Counted from the stretch's first letter, positions 35,236 to 44,402 are shown. The stretch: 64,000 bases of DNA from CAYPPG01 sp964412555 (GCA_964412555.1 CAYPPG010000041.1:5415-69414); one strand, 5' to 3'. A program made the numbers and translations. The notes: generated by a model not told the origin, from the letters alone.

Positions 35236-36690
35236 TCATACTGCCAATGGTGGAATGTCCAAACGTGTTCTGCTTTCGAGTGACTGCTTTCCATACAGAC
35301 AGGCGATAGCCGCTTTCGCACCAGCGATGCCGTCACACAGATTCGGGGCGCCGGAACGGATCGTGTGGGCGAATCCTTGCAGTTCCCAGCGGTAGGGATC
35401 GAGTTTGTCCATATCCGATGCGCCGCCGCTTCCAGTCGCTTCCATGGATTCATGTGCGGCGAAGGCGGCTTTGCTGACGTCTTCTTCCACAACATCGATA
35501 GTGGTTTCTTTCGCTTCATCCGCGGCTTTTTGTGATTTTTCTTCGTCCCAACCGGGTTCCCAGAATAGATAGGATTCATTCTCGTTGCTCAGAATGATCG
35601 TGCCCCGGGTTCCCATGATTTCTTCGTAATAGTTATCGACACTGCTGCTTTGTATGGAGGAATACGTGACCGTGCGATTCTTGGGATAGTCGAAAATCGC
35701 ATAAATGTGATCAGGGATCGTCCGGTCATCTTTTTCGTATCCTTTTTGGAGTTGAACATATTCCTCAAAATTCTTGGCCTCGGTGTCGTTGTACTTCTGC
35801 TTGATTTTGTATTCATCCATGTACTGCATATAGAGATCGTTCTGGTCTTCTTCGGATTTGTAGGTTCCACCGGATGCGAATACACCAGTCGGGAGTGAAT
35901 CGAACATCCAGTTGGTGATAGCGATTTGATGGCTGCACAGCTCTGTCCACAGACCGTGCGATGTTTCTTTGTACCAGCGCCAGTTCACCAATTTTTGGAT
36001 GTCCGGATAACCGTATTTGCCCGTATCCATCCTCATGAGTTTCTGGAGCAAGCCGTCGGTGGCTTCCCGGCGGGCGTGCGTCCAATAATTCCAATCCGTG
36101 TTGCGGTGCCATAAAGCTCGGACATGGTAAACACTGCCCAACAGTCCTTCTTTGACCATCTTGTAGGCGTCCCAATAGAGCGGATTGTAGAATCGCTGAT
36201 GGCCGACTTGCAGATTCAAGTTATTCATGCGCGCCAAGCGCACCATTTCCAGGCATTCTTCGGCGGAATAAGCCATGGTTTTTTCCACGAAGACATGTTT
36301 GCCGGCTTTCAGCGCTTGGATCGCCATGGGGCCGTGCAGATGGAGCGGAGTGGCGATGATGACGGCCTCGATTTCAGGATCGTTCAACATATCTTCATAC
36401 CGGGTATACAGTTTCGGATTGGGGTGATGTCCCACATCCGGATTCTTGATCATATTATGGCCGAGGTTCTGATTATCAGGGCGAATATCGCAAGAAGCGA
36501 TCAGGTACATATATTTCGGATCGCACAGGCTGATCAAAATTCGCCCTTCCATACCAGTACCGACGATACCGGCTTTCACGGGTCCTAACGCTGAGGCTTT
36601 ATATGTGACAGCGCCGACAGCCGGTAAAACCGCGGCGGCTTTCAGGAAATTCCGGCGTCCGATCAATTTGTTGTCTGCATTGAGTTTCAT
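35236..36690 (-). CDS. Tat-exported Gfo/Idh/MocA family oxidoreductase
   Basis: A 484-residue protein with a twin-arginine signal (GRRNFLKAAAV near residue 11). The NAD(P) fold begins KAGIVGTGMEGRILISL, followed by ATPLHLHGPMAIQALKAGKHVFVEKTMA, where the EKT replaces the usual EKP. The C-terminal part has LWTELCSHQIAITNWMF, the substrate-domain signature with His. Such Tat-exported oxidoreductases are abundant in planctomycete-like bacteria. The substrate, probably a sugar or inositol derivative, is unknown. A DoxX-type membrane protein gene precedes it by 27 bases and is probably in the same operon. Confidence 0.92.
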   Translation of the reverse strand: MKLNADNKLIGRRNFLKAAAVLPAVGAVTYKASALGPVKAGIVGTGMEGRILISLCDPKYMYLIASCDIRPDNQNLGHNMIKNPDVGHHPNPKLYTRYEDMLNDPEIEAVIIATPLHLHGPMAIQALKAGKHVFVEKTMAYSAEECLEMVRLARMNNLNLQVGHQRFYNPLYWDAYKMVKEGLLGSVYHVRALWHRNTDWNYWTHARREATDGLLQKLMRMDTGKYGYPDIQKLVNWRWYKETSHGLWTELCSHQIAITNWMFDSLPTGVFASGGTYKSEEDQNDLYMQYMDEYKIKQKYNDTEAKNFEEYVQLQKGYEKDDRTIPDHIYAIFDYPKNRTVTYSSIQSSSVDNYYEEIMGTRGTIILSNENESYLFWEPGWDEEKSQKAADEAKETTIDVVEEDVSKAAFAAHESMEATGSGGASDMDKLDPYRWELQGFAHTIRSGAPNLCDGIAGAKAAIACLYGKQSLESRTRLDIPPLAV

Positions 36691-36716
36691 GATTCAGTCT
36701 CCTTTTCTGTCTATCG

Positions 36717-37409
36717 TTATTTCACAAATTGTGTTTCCGCATTGAGTCTTGCGGTTTGTACTGCTGGTTTGCTATCAGGAACCGTTTGCTCCTGTTCCGT
36801 TGGAAACAGGAGGTCGAAACCGTATAAGCGCTTGTAGTTGATGGTAAGCATCGCAGCAAGCGCAAGAAATTCGATGAAATTCTTGTTGATGAGGAAATAA
36901 CTTCCCTCATTGCCGGTCATCATTTTTCCTGCCCAGGAGGCTTGAGTGAGATCGGTGTAAAAGGCTGTCCATCCAACCTCTTCGATATGCGCCATTTGGG
37001 GGGCATAGTCGAAGGAGGGGGCGGCGGCGATGAAAAGAGCCAAGAGTCCCATGGCCACGGCAATGGAGAGCCGGGTGAACAGACCGAGCATCAGCCCCAG
37101 GCCGGCGGCAAGCAACAGCCAGGGGATCATCACGTTGGTGATCGCCAAAATCCATTGCACACTTGCCGTGCTTTCCGTCGCGAACCAGGACAGAATCGGT
37201 GTCTCTTCGACTGTCAATGCGGCCATGCCGCGGAATAGCGGGGCTAGCGGTCCCCAGGAACCGGTTAGATAGCCTTCGGCGCTCCAAGCCGGCTGCGCCA
37301 GTTTCACCCAACCTTCCCAGAAGAAATGCCAGCCGATGCCGATGCGCAGGACAGTGAAGAAAAACGGTTGAAAGTCATACTTATTCATGGTTTGCAATTT
37401 GTTCCACAT
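36717..37409 (-). CDS. DoxX family membrane protein
   Basis: A 230-residue membrane protein with four hydrophobic segments, beginning MWNKLQTMNKYDFQPFFF. The first segment LRIGIGWHFFWEGWVKL with its His and Trp residues and the following MMTGNEGSYFLINKNFIEFLALAAML are DoxX-like. The frame is open 141 bases further upstream, but AAAGGAG precedes the ATG at 37407-37409 and the extra N-terminus is not DoxX-like. It is the first gene of a pair with the Gfo/Idh oxidoreductase, an association that suggests an electron-transfer role (inferred). Confidence 0.88.
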   Translation of the reverse strand: MWNKLQTMNKYDFQPFFFTVLRIGIGWHFFWEGWVKLAQPAWSAEGYLTGSWGPLAPLFRGMAALTVEETPILSWFATESTASVQWILAITNVMIPWLLLAAGLGLMLGLFTRLSIAVAMGLLALFIAAAPSFDYAPQMAHIEEVGWTAFYTDLTQASWAGKMMTGNEGSYFLINKNFIEFLALAAMLTINYKRLYGFDLLFPTEQEQTVPDSKPAVQTARLNAETQFVK

Positions 37410-37566
37410 GATCGGTGACTCCTTTTTGGATTCAATTTCTAATATAAATGTACGGCGAAGAGGGAGTTTCAGAAATTCGGAAAAATACGGAAAGTTGGAT
37501 TGCGGGAAGTACGTAGAAAATGATAGAATGATCAAATTGTAGAGAAACATGAATTCAGGTATAATA

Positions 37567-38028
37567 ATGGTGATGATGAAAAAATTAAGAATTTATATTG
37601 ATACATCGGTTATCGGAGGATGTCTTGATGAAGAATTCTCAAAGGAAAGCCATGCTCTTATAGAAATGGCTTATCGAGAAGAAATTATTCTGGTTATGTC
37701 TGACTTATTGGCAGCAGAACTGCTAAACGCTCCTGATTCAGTTAAAGCAATCTATGAAAAACTACCAGAGAAATTGACAGAATTTGTTCAAAGATCTATA
37801 GAAACAGAACTTTTGCGAGATAAGTACTTGGGAGAAGGAGTACTTGGGATGAGATGCATAGATGATGCACATCATGTGGCAATTGCAACTATCTCAAAAG
37901 TGGATTTAATCGTGAGTTGGAATTTTAAACATTTGGTACATTTTGATAAGATAAGAGGCTTTAATGCTGTCAATCTGCGTGAGGGATATTTACCTATAGA
38001 AATTCGAAGTCCATTGGAGGTAGTATGA
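37567..38028 (+). CDS. PIN-domain (VapC-like) toxin
   Basis: A 153-residue PIN-domain protein, probably a ribonuclease toxin. The first acidic residue is in YIDTSVIGG, and the later motif DDAHHVAIATISKVDLIVSWNFKHLV carries the second acid and the conserved Trp-Asn. Its stop overlaps the start of a 64-residue gene (ATGA), the usual sign of a toxin-antitoxin pair; here the toxin comes first. The start at 37567 has AGGT at fair spacing; 37549 and 37576 are alternatives. Upstream bases differ in composition from the neighbours (more AT). Confidence 0.85.
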   Translation: MVMMKKLRIYIDTSVIGGCLDEEFSKESHALIEMAYREEIILVMSDLLAAELLNAPDSVKAIYEKLPEKLTEFVQRSIETELLRDKYLGEGVLGMRCIDDAHHVAIATISKVDLIVSWNFKHLVHFDKIRGFNAVNLREGYLPIEIRSPLEVV

Positions 38029-38219
38029 GTAAGATATCAGAAAAAGAATTAGATTCTGTCGCTTTGAAAAGACAATTACAAGATCGGTTGCGGTCTAAGT
38101 TTTCTGGTTTAACAGATGAGGAGGAAAGGAAGAAGATTTCGGAAGAATTAGCGAATTCCGATGATATTGTGGCTCGTAAATGGAGGAGGATTTGCAATCA
38201 ACAGATGGAAAAACCTTGA
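38025..38219 (+). CDS. small partner of the PIN toxin, probable antitoxin
   Basis: A 64-residue, highly charged helical protein (MSKISEKELDSVALKRQL, with EEERKKISEELANSDD). It overlaps the PIN gene by ATGA and has a strong ribosome site (GGAGG). I do not recognise a DNA-binding domain in it. The gene order and overlap suggest an antitoxin or a small regulatory partner, by inference only. The NsrR gene follows after 16 bases, so read-through is possible. Confidence 0.7.
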   Translation: MSKISEKELDSVALKRQLQDRLRSKFSGLTDEEERKKISEELANSDDIVARKWRRICNQQMEKP

Positions 38220-38235
38220 TATTCATTGAAATTAT

Positions 38236-38676
38236 ATGAATCTGAACGTATTTACGGATTATTCCTTGCGAGTCTTACTTTACCTTTCGCTGCAGCCGGA
38301 GAAACGGGTTTCCATCGAGGAGATTGCGCAGTTTTATCACATTTCACGGGATCATCTGGTGAAAGTGGTGCATCATTTGGGAAAATGCGGTTTTATCCGG
38401 ACGGTACGGGGGCGGAGTGGGGGAATTCAATTGGCGCGGCAAGCGAATTCGATCAAAATCGGGGATGTGGTGCGGAAGACGGAATCCAATTTTCATCTGG
38501 TGGAATGTTTCGATTCGAAGTCCAATCAGTGCCGGATCACACCGTTTTGTAACCTCAAAGATATTTTCGCAGAAGCGACACAGCAGTTTTTACATACTCT
38601 CGATCAATATACGCTGGACGATTTGGTCCATGACCGCGATAGTGTGAAACAACTGGTATCCATTGATTCGCAGTAG
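38236..38676 (+). CDS. nsrR: Rrf2-family nitric-oxide-sensing repressor NsrR
   Basis: A 146-residue Rrf2-family winged-helix protein (FTDYSLRVLLYLSLQ, then ISRDHLVKVVHHLGKCGFIRTVRGRSGGIQLA). The iron-sulfur Cys residues are Cys91, Cys99 and Cys105 (Cys-x7-Cys-x5-Cys), the spacing of Bacillus NsrR, and DYSLRVLLYL is NsrR-like. The cluster is destroyed by nitric oxide, relieving repression. A matching operator lies 75 bases downstream, in front of a truncated haemoglobin gene. No ribosome site is obvious; it may be translationally coupled to the antitoxin gene. Confidence 0.92.
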   Translation: MNLNVFTDYSLRVLLYLSLQPEKRVSIEEIAQFYHISRDHLVKVVHHLGKCGFIRTVRGRSGGIQLARQANSIKIGDVVRKTESNFHLVECFDSKSNQCRITPFCNLKDIFAEATQQFLHTLDQYTLDDLVHDRDSVKQLVSIDSQ

Positions 38677-38750
38677 GACAAACGTTCCAGTCATCCCAAT
38701 CAAACTCTATATCAAAAGAAAAAGGTGGATTTAATGGACATGGGTGAGAA

Positions 38751-38773
38751 AAGATGTATTTTGTATACATCTT
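38751..38773. promoter_or_regulatory. NsrR operator upstream of the truncated haemoglobin gene
   Basis: Arms AAGATGTA and TACATCTT lie 7 bases apart and read as an 8-7-8 inverted repeat, close to the known NsrR consensus (AAGATG...CATCTT). It sits 26 bases before the start of the haemoglobin gene and just downstream of nsrR. This supports nitric-oxide control of the module. Confidence 0.85.
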
Positions 38774-38798
38774 TTAAGGATGAAAGGAGAATTGAATT

Positions 38799-39164
38799 AT
38801 GGCAACGTTATATGAACAGTTGGGTGGAGAAGAAGCAGTGGATTCCGTGGTGGAATTGTTTTACCGGAAAGTGTTGACCGATGACCGCACCAGCCGATTC
38901 TTCGATGATGTAGATATGGATCAGCAGATTGCGAAGCAGAAGGCGTTTTTGACGATGGTGTTCGGCGGACCGAACCAATATACCGGCCAGGATTTGCGTG
39001 CCGGGCATGCTCATTTGATCGAGCGCGGCCTCAATGATTCGCATGTCGATGCGGTGATCGAACTGCTGGGGGAAAGCATGAAGGAAAAAGGTGTTTCTGA
39101 TGCGCTGATCCAACAAGTCGCGCAAATCGCTGAGGGGACTCGAAACGATGTTTTGAATCGATAA
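38799..39164 (+). CDS. group I truncated haemoglobin
   Basis: A 121-residue single-domain globin of the group I (TrHbN) type. The N-terminus MATLYEQLGGEEAVDSVVELFYRKVL, the FLTMVFGGPNQYTG stretch and the proximal-His motif GHAHL are diagnostic. Group I proteins often oxidise nitric oxide to nitrate. The adjacent NsrR gene, the operator in front and the reductase gene after it make that role likely here. The ribosome site is AAAGGAG at 8-10 bases. The gene lies 27 bases upstream of the reductase. Confidence 0.93.
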   Translation: MATLYEQLGGEEAVDSVVELFYRKVLTDDRTSRFFDDVDMDQQIAKQKAFLTMVFGGPNQYTGQDLRAGHAHLIERGLNDSHVDAVIELLGESMKEKGVSDALIQQVAQIAEGTRNDVLNR

Positions 39165-39190
39165 GTGGTTGTTTGTATTGAGGTTGTTGA

Positions 39191-40162
39191 ATGTCTATTA
39201 TTACCTATCAAGGAAAGCAATATTCATTATTGGAAAATGAAACAGTGTTGGATGGGCTTTTGCGGAATCAGGAGTCCGTCTCATTTTCTTGCCGTAGCGG
39301 GAAATGTCAGGCGTGTATGTTAAAGGCGGTGGAGGGGCAACCACCTGCCGCTGCGCAGAAAGAACTAAAGGAGACATTAAAAGCGCAAAACTATTTTCTG
39401 GCTTGTCAGTGTGTACCGGAAGAAGATTTGGTAGTCGGTGGAGCCGAGTGTACTATCGACACAAAAGTTGTTCGCAAATCCGCACTCAATGAACATGTGA
39501 TTCAATTGCTTCTTGAGCCGTCCGAGCCATTCGAGTATCGCGCGGGACAATATGTCCAGTTGATTCGAGATGACGGTTTAACGCGCAGTTATTCGATCGC
39601 GGTGCATCCGGAAGATCCCTATTTGGAATTTCATATAAAGCGAATTCGCGGCGGGGAGATGAGCAATTGGATTCACGACTCTCTTGAGGATGGAGATTCT
39701 CTTCAGATTCGCGGTCCGGCGGGTGATTGCTTTTATGTGCCTGGCAATACAGAGCAACCGATTCTTCTGGCCGGAACCGGTACGGGATTGGCTCCATTGT
39801 GGGGGATCGCACGCGATGCGTTACGCCAGGGGCATTGCGGGCCGATTCATCTGTTTCACGGCGCACTGAATGAAGCGGGATTGTATCATGTTGCAGCATT
39901 GTCTCACCTTGCAGTGGAATATCCAAATTTCTCATATCATCCATGTGTATTGCATGGAGAATCCGGGAATGGCCTTTTGACCGGTGATCTTTCGCAGAAT
40001 CTCTTTACACTGATTCCTGCACTGGAAGGATGGCGGGTGTATTTGTGTGGCGATCCGGACTTTGTGACAGGCATGCGGAAAAAGGCGTTTTTGCGTGGGG
40101 CGTCCATGCGGGAGATTTTTGCGGATGCGTTTTTGATGAGTGTCCCCCAAAATACATTTTAA
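39191..40162 (+). CDS. 2Fe-2S ferredoxin/FAD/NAD(P)H oxidoreductase
   Basis: A 323-residue three-part electron-transfer protein. The N-terminal plant-type ferredoxin domain (about 1-85) has SFSCRSGKCQACM and the later Cys in CQC. The middle has the FAD motif RSYSIA, and the C-terminal part has LLAGTGTGLAPL and the typical VYLCGDPDFVTGMRK of the NAD(P) domain. It resembles CDP-6-deoxy-glucoseen reductase and phenol-hydroxylase reductases. It lies directly after the truncated haemoglobin and probably reduces it in nitric-oxide dioxygenation (inferred). Confidence 0.92.
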   Translation: MSIITYQGKQYSLLENETVLDGLLRNQESVSFSCRSGKCQACMLKAVEGQPPAAAQKELKETLKAQNYFLACQCVPEEDLVVGGAECTIDTKVVRKSALNEHVIQLLLEPSEPFEYRAGQYVQLIRDDGLTRSYSIAVHPEDPYLEFHIKRIRGGEMSNWIHDSLEDGDSLQIRGPAGDCFYVPGNTEQPILLAGTGTGLAPLWGIARDALRQGHCGPIHLFHGALNEAGLYHVAALSHLAVEYPNFSYHPCVLHGESGNGLLTGDLSQNLFTLIPALEGWRVYLCGDPDFVTGMRKKAFLRGASMREIFADAFLMSVPQNTF

Positions 40163-40654
40163 ATGAATTCTGAAAACAAATCTTCCTTGGAAATGCCTTC
40201 GAACTAAAGGCTTCCTTGACTTAAAAACTGTAGCGGATCACTTGTCCATCTACAGTGCTGAAAAGCAATCTCCCATTCGTGACAGCAAGTGAATCGAAGA
40301 CTATCAATCCTCCGTAACCGAATCCTATGTGTGTGGCGCCTTTCCAGCAGGTACGATTGTTTCTCCAAAGAGTGTCGACAACTGTTCCTGAATCTATAGA
40401 CTATTCGTAGTGTATAACATAACATGAATTCGTGAAGCAAGTTGAGGAAGGTATATCTTTCTCACAATGATCATCCTTTTATTATTATGTGAAGTAAATA
40501 ACCTTTATTGTTGTTATGTTGGAATGAAAATGAATCTGCAATGGGATGAACGTTTTTTAGAAACAATAGAATGTTTACTGATCAACGGTCACCCGCGTGA
40601 CGTAGGAGAAAATATAATGTTTTTATAATAATTTATAAGCAAGGAGAAATGGGA
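40163..40654. other. intergenic region holding a PQQ-type remnant
   Basis: Apart from the decayed reading frame at 40221-40400, this 492-base stretch holds nothing coding. The part nearer the next gene is AT-rich, with a TTATAATAATTTATAA stretch shortly before the AAGGAG site of the propeller gene, and probably carries its promoter. Confidence 0.5.
40221..40400 (-). pseudogene. remnant C-terminus of a PQQ-type beta-propeller protein
   Basis: The leftward frame ending at 40221-40223 encodes GYGGLIVFDSLAVTNGRLLF followed by STVDGQVIRYSF, which closely resembles the end of PQQ-repeat proteins such as the neighbouring propeller (EKLYISLKDGRIVCYG). The frame is blocked by a stop at 40401-40403 and there is no start. 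It is a short fossil of a second, oppositely oriented propeller gene. Confidence 0.6.
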
Positions 40655-43600
40655 ATGTGTCATGTCATATCCATTGCTTTTATCTTACTCGCTCTGATGC
40701 CCGGTAGTGCTCAATCCGCGTCGGTTCAACAACAGGCTCAAGAGATCTTTCAACTAAGCGGTATTCAAGGTGGTGTGATCGTCCAAGTTGGTGTGAGTGA
40801 CGGAAAACTGACCGCTGAATTGGGGAAGAAAGATTGTTATACCGTTCAGGGATTGGAGGGGGATGCAGAGAAGGTCCGGAATGTGCGTGAAATGCTCCGG
40901 TCATCAGGACAATATGGACGGGTGTCTGTCATTCAATGGGATGAAGATCAACTGCCTTATGCCGATGGTCTTGTGAATTTGATCATTGTACAGGAATCCG
41001 GCAAGGTTGAATTGAGCGAAATCATGCGCGTACTCGCACCGAATGGCGTGGTTTTGATAAGTGAAGGTGAAAAGTGGATAAAGAAAGTCAAACCTTGGCC
41101 GAAGGAGATCGATGAATGGCCGCATTATCTTTATGGACCGGATAACAATGCCGTTTCTCATGACACGGCGGTAGGACCGCCGCAGCGTATGCAGTGGGTA
41201 TGCGGTCCCGCCTATGCGCGCAGCCATGAGATCAATTCGAGTATGGCCGCCATGGTTTCGGCGAACGGACGCGTTTTCTATATCTGGGATGAGGGGCCGC
41301 TCGGTCAGCCGGAAAAACGCTTCCCGTCTCAATGGTCACTTATTGCAAGAGATGCATTCAATGGAATGGTACTGTGGAAGATTGCCATGCCCGACTGGGG
41401 ATGGCGTCAATGGCATGATGAATCGCGTTGGGACAATCCAAGAGAACGGGCGCGAATGCTGCGCCAACTGCCGCGAACTACAACTCGCCGTTTGGTTGCC
41501 AAAGATAATAAATTATTTGTGACTCTTGGCTACCAGGCGCCTCTCAGTGTGCTCGATGCGGCAACCGCTGATCTGCTGTACACGATCGAAGGAACTCAAG
41601 GCACCGATGAGATTTTATTGGACTCTTCTACTTTGTTTCTCTGTGTGAGAGACACGGATCGTTCCAACCATCAACCTGGAAGAGATTTCAGACTCAGCCA
41701 AAATCCCGGGAAAATCCTAGCTCTCAATCCAAAGAACAATCAAATCCTCTGGCAAAGTGAACCGGATACAATGACTCCGCTGACGTTAGCAATTAACAAG
41801 GATCATGTTTTCTATGCAAAATACGGTCAAGTCGTGTGTTTGGATCGGGAAAACGGTCAACCTCTATGGGAAAGTAAATCAGTGAAAGGCAGGGGACAAC
41901 AAGGTACCTTAGTCGCGCAAGACAAAGTTGTGCTCTTTGCATACGGCCCTGTGGCGCAGGAAAAAGAAAAAAGAGGGTATCAAACCGTTCGCTATCATCA
42001 AGCCCATGCGTTTTCAACGGAAACGGGAGAGAAACTTTGGTCCAGCCCGCAATACAGAGGCCCCAGCGGGAATGCTCAGGACATCTTTATCATCGATGGA
42101 CTCGCTTGGTTTGGTGTGGACAACCAAGAAAACTTACCGGATCATTGGCGGGATACAACTACGCAGCGAATCGGGTACGATCTACTAACAGGTGAGGCAT
42201 CGCGCAAGGTTTCCGTTCCCAAACTAACAAGCCCCGGGCATCATTACCGCTGCTATCGCTCCAAAGCCACTGAACGTTTTCTACTCTTGCCGAAACGGGG
42301 TGTGGAATTTCTCGATCTGCAGGGGAATAATCACATGCGGCACGATTGGCTGCGTCCCCCATGTACGTATGGTGTGATGCCGGCCAATGGTATTCTCTAT
42401 ATGCCTCCTCATCAGTGTGTTTGCTATCAGGGCGTGCTCATGTCCAATTTTAATGCACTCACGGCAATGCCGGAATCGAATGATTCATTTTCTGAAAAGA
42501 TCGAGATTTCTTCCCGTTTGATGAAAGGCCCAAAATACGGAGACATGAAAGGCTTTCCTTCACAATGGGAAAAATCTCAAAATTGGCCGATGTATCGCCA
42601 CGATCCTCGCCGTAGCGGCAGCGTCGATACGACTGTGCCCGACCACCCGAAACAACAGTGGGAAGTGAATTTGATGAGTCCGATTACACCACCGGTGGTT
42701 TCTGACCATACACTCTTGGTTGCTGAAAAAGACACGCATACTATTCATGCATTGGAAGCACAAACCGGTGAAAAAATTTGGCATTATACGGCCGGTGCCC
42801 GGATCGACTCACCTCCGACGGTTTGCGGTTCCCTGGTTTTGTTCGGATCGGCAGACGGTTGGGTGTATTGCCTCGATATATCCGATGGCGCTGAGGTTTG
42901 GCGATTTTGTGCAGCGCCGTATGAACGGATGATCGGCGCTTTTGGACAACTGGAATCGGCGTGGCCGGTGCACGGCAGCGTTGTGGTACAAAAGGATGTA
43001 ACTGCGAAACCGCCGCGTCCACTGGTTTATTTCACTGCCGGACGATCGACCTATCTGGACGGAGGGATTGATGTGTATGCCCTCGATCCTTTGACCGGTG
43101 AGTTGATTCACCACAACCGCCTGAGTGGTCCACGTCCTGATCCATATACAGATCAAGGAGGCGCAGGATACATGGATGGCTCCAAATCCGATATCCTGGT
43201 GAGTGACGGCGCGGATCTCTTCCTGCATCAAGAGCGTTTTCGCAGTGATTTGAAACGGTTCCCATCTCCCATGGAGCAGCTGGAAAGGGAGAGAGGCGGC
43301 ATTCGCATTTATCTTCCCGCTCCTGAACGGGAATCCAGCGCAAAGCATTTGATTTCCACCCGTGGTTTCCTCGACGATTCATACAATGAGGGGACCTACT
43401 GGACTTACAGCGCACGTTGGCCCGGCTGGGACCGGCACATGGGGCGCGTTGCCACGTACGGTCAGATTCTCTCATTCGATGAAGATCGGCTCTATGGTGT
43501 TCATGTTTTCTATACTAGCGTTCGCGTGCGCAGGGGATTTTTCCCGGGCGAAAAAGGCTACCGCTTATATGCCCGTGACCATGATGCAAAGGATGACCGG

Positions 43601-43891
43601 TGGTCTACATTTATCCCGGTCCGCGTCCGGGCCATGGTGGCGGCAGATAATACACTCTTTGTAGCCGGCCCCCCGGATGTGATTCCCGAGGAGGATCCCT
43701 TGGCGGCATTTGAAGGACGCTTAGGCACATTGTTGTGGTCCTTCTCGACTGACGACGGCCAAAAACTGGGTGAAATCGCGAAGCTGGAGACTTTACCGGT
43801 GTATGATGGCCTGATTGCCGCCGATGAAAAACTTTATATTAGTTTGAAAGATGGACGCATTGTTTGTTACGGTGTGAAAGGATCTGAATAA
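40655..43891 (+). CDS. secreted PQQ-like beta-propeller with methyltransferase-like N-terminal domain
   Basis: A 1078-residue protein. A signal peptide (ending near SAQSAS) is followed by a domain (about 30-145) with a class I methyltransferase layout: GGVIVQVGVSDGKLTAEL, DGLVNLIIVQE and RVLAPNGVVLISEG. It is probably a degenerate fold. The rest contains many PQQ-type propeller blades with Trp dockings, such as TGEKIWHYTAGARIDSPPTV and DGWVYCLDISDGAEVWRF. This architecture recurs in planctomycete and verrucomicrobial genomes; substrates are unknown. AAGGAG is 8 bases from the ATG at 40655, so I prefer it over 40649. Confidence 0.88.
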   Translation: MCHVISIAFILLALMPGSAQSASVQQQAQEIFQLSGIQGGVIVQVGVSDGKLTAELGKKDCYTVQGLEGDAEKVRNVREMLRSSGQYGRVSVIQWDEDQLPYADGLVNLIIVQESGKVELSEIMRVLAPNGVVLISEGEKWIKKVKPWPKEIDEWPHYLYGPDNNAVSHDTAVGPPQRMQWVCGPAYARSHEINSSMAAMVSANGRVFYIWDEGPLGQPEKRFPSQWSLIARDAFNGMVLWKIAMPDWGWRQWHDESRWDNPRERARMLRQLPRTTTRRLVAKDNKLFVTLGYQAPLSVLDAATADLLYTIEGTQGTDEILLDSSTLFLCVRDTDRSNHQPGRDFRLSQNPGKILALNPKNNQILWQSEPDTMTPLTLAINKDHVFYAKYGQVVCLDRENGQPLWESKSVKGRGQQGTLVAQDKVVLFAYGPVAQEKEKRGYQTVRYHQAHAFSTETGEKLWSSPQYRGPSGNAQDIFIIDGLAWFGVDNQENLPDHWRDTTTQRIGYDLLTGEASRKVSVPKLTSPGHHYRCYRSKATERFLLLPKRGVEFLDLQGNNHMRHDWLRPPCTYGVMPANGILYMPPHQCVCYQGVLMSNFNALTAMPESNDSFSEKIEISSRLMKGPKYGDMKGFPSQWEKSQNWPMYRHDPRRSGSVDTTVPDHPKQQWEVNLMSPITPPVVSDHTLLVAEKDTHTIHALEAQTGEKIWHYTAGARIDSPPTVCGSLVLFGSADGWVYCLDISDGAEVWRFCAAPYERMIGAFGQLESAWPVHGSVVVQKDVTAKPPRPLVYFTAGRSTYLDGGIDVYALDPLTGELIHHNRLSGPRPDPYTDQGGAGYMDGSKSDILVSDGADLFLHQERFRSDLKRFPSPMEQLERERGGIRIYLPAPERESSAKHLISTRGFLDDSYNEGTYWTYSARWPGWDRHMGRVATYGQILSFDEDRLYGVHVFYTSVRVRRGFFPGEKGYRLYARDHDAKDDRWSTFIPVRVRAMVAADNTLFVAGPPDVIPEEDPLAAFEGRLGTLLWSFSTDDGQKLGEIAKLETLPVYDGLIAADEKLYISLKDGRIVCYGVKGSE

Positions 43892-43896
43892 CACAT

Positions 43897-44048
43897 ATGT
43901 TGACTCGAGTAACTAAAGAAAACAAACTACCTTTTGAGCCGCTGGTTTCCAATGAAGAGACGATCAAGGCAATGAATGAAGCACGTCGAGATAGATTGCC
44001 GGCCTTTGAAAACATAGACGAGTTGATGGCGGATTTGGATGAGGATAA
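43897..44048 (+). pseudogene. truncated RelB/DinJ-family antitoxin remnant
   Basis: The frame reads LPFEPLVSNEETIKAMNEAR then RDRLPAFENIDELMADLDED, which matches the C-terminal half of RelB/DinJ antitoxins. The N-terminal DNA-binding half is missing, and no stop ends the frame where the family ends. It runs on across an antisense antitoxin gene. It starts 5 bases after the propeller gene. It is best read as a decayed antitoxin joined to other toxin-antitoxin debris. Confidence 0.65.
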
Positions 44049-44240
44049 TCAATCTTCCATAGGTATTCCTGCGAGTTTTCCTTCACGAGAAGCACGGAGT
44101 CTTTTTTCTGCCTCTTCGGCCCATATCGCATCCAAGGAACGATCAGGCTCGTCAAGACTTTTCATGATTCCTTCCACAACGAAGATTCGTTCATCTTCTT
44201 TTAACTTCAACGCTTGTTCGAGGATATCTTTGCAATTCAT
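44049..44240 (-). CDS. orphan addiction-module antitoxin-like protein
   Basis: A 63-residue protein (MNCKDILEQALKLKEDERIF, then IWAEEAEKRLRASREGKLAGIP) of the putative addiction-module component family (TIGR02574). The family normally precedes a ParE/RelE toxin gene; here the region downstream on this strand is the relB remnant, so no toxin is present. The C-terminus is slightly short of the family norm. It is probably an orphan left by decay. Confidence 0.75.
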   Translation of the reverse strand: MNCKDILEQALKLKEDERIFVVEGIMKSLDEPDRSLDAIWAEEAEKRLRASREGKLAGIPMED

Positions 44241-44402
44241 AGGGGTGACCTTTCCGGCTTTTCCTTTTTATAAAATATACAGGTCTTTTACTTGCACTGC
44301 AATCCACCTCCCATATGGTGATCCGACTGAATCAAAGTTGGGAAGGAGCTGGCGCACGATCAGTCATAGAAGAGACGATTTCATTCTTCAGGAGATACAA
44401 GC

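Noticed and set aside
40500..40630. 34-residue ORF before the propeller gene
   Set aside because: It is short, lacks a family signature and its codons do not look selected.
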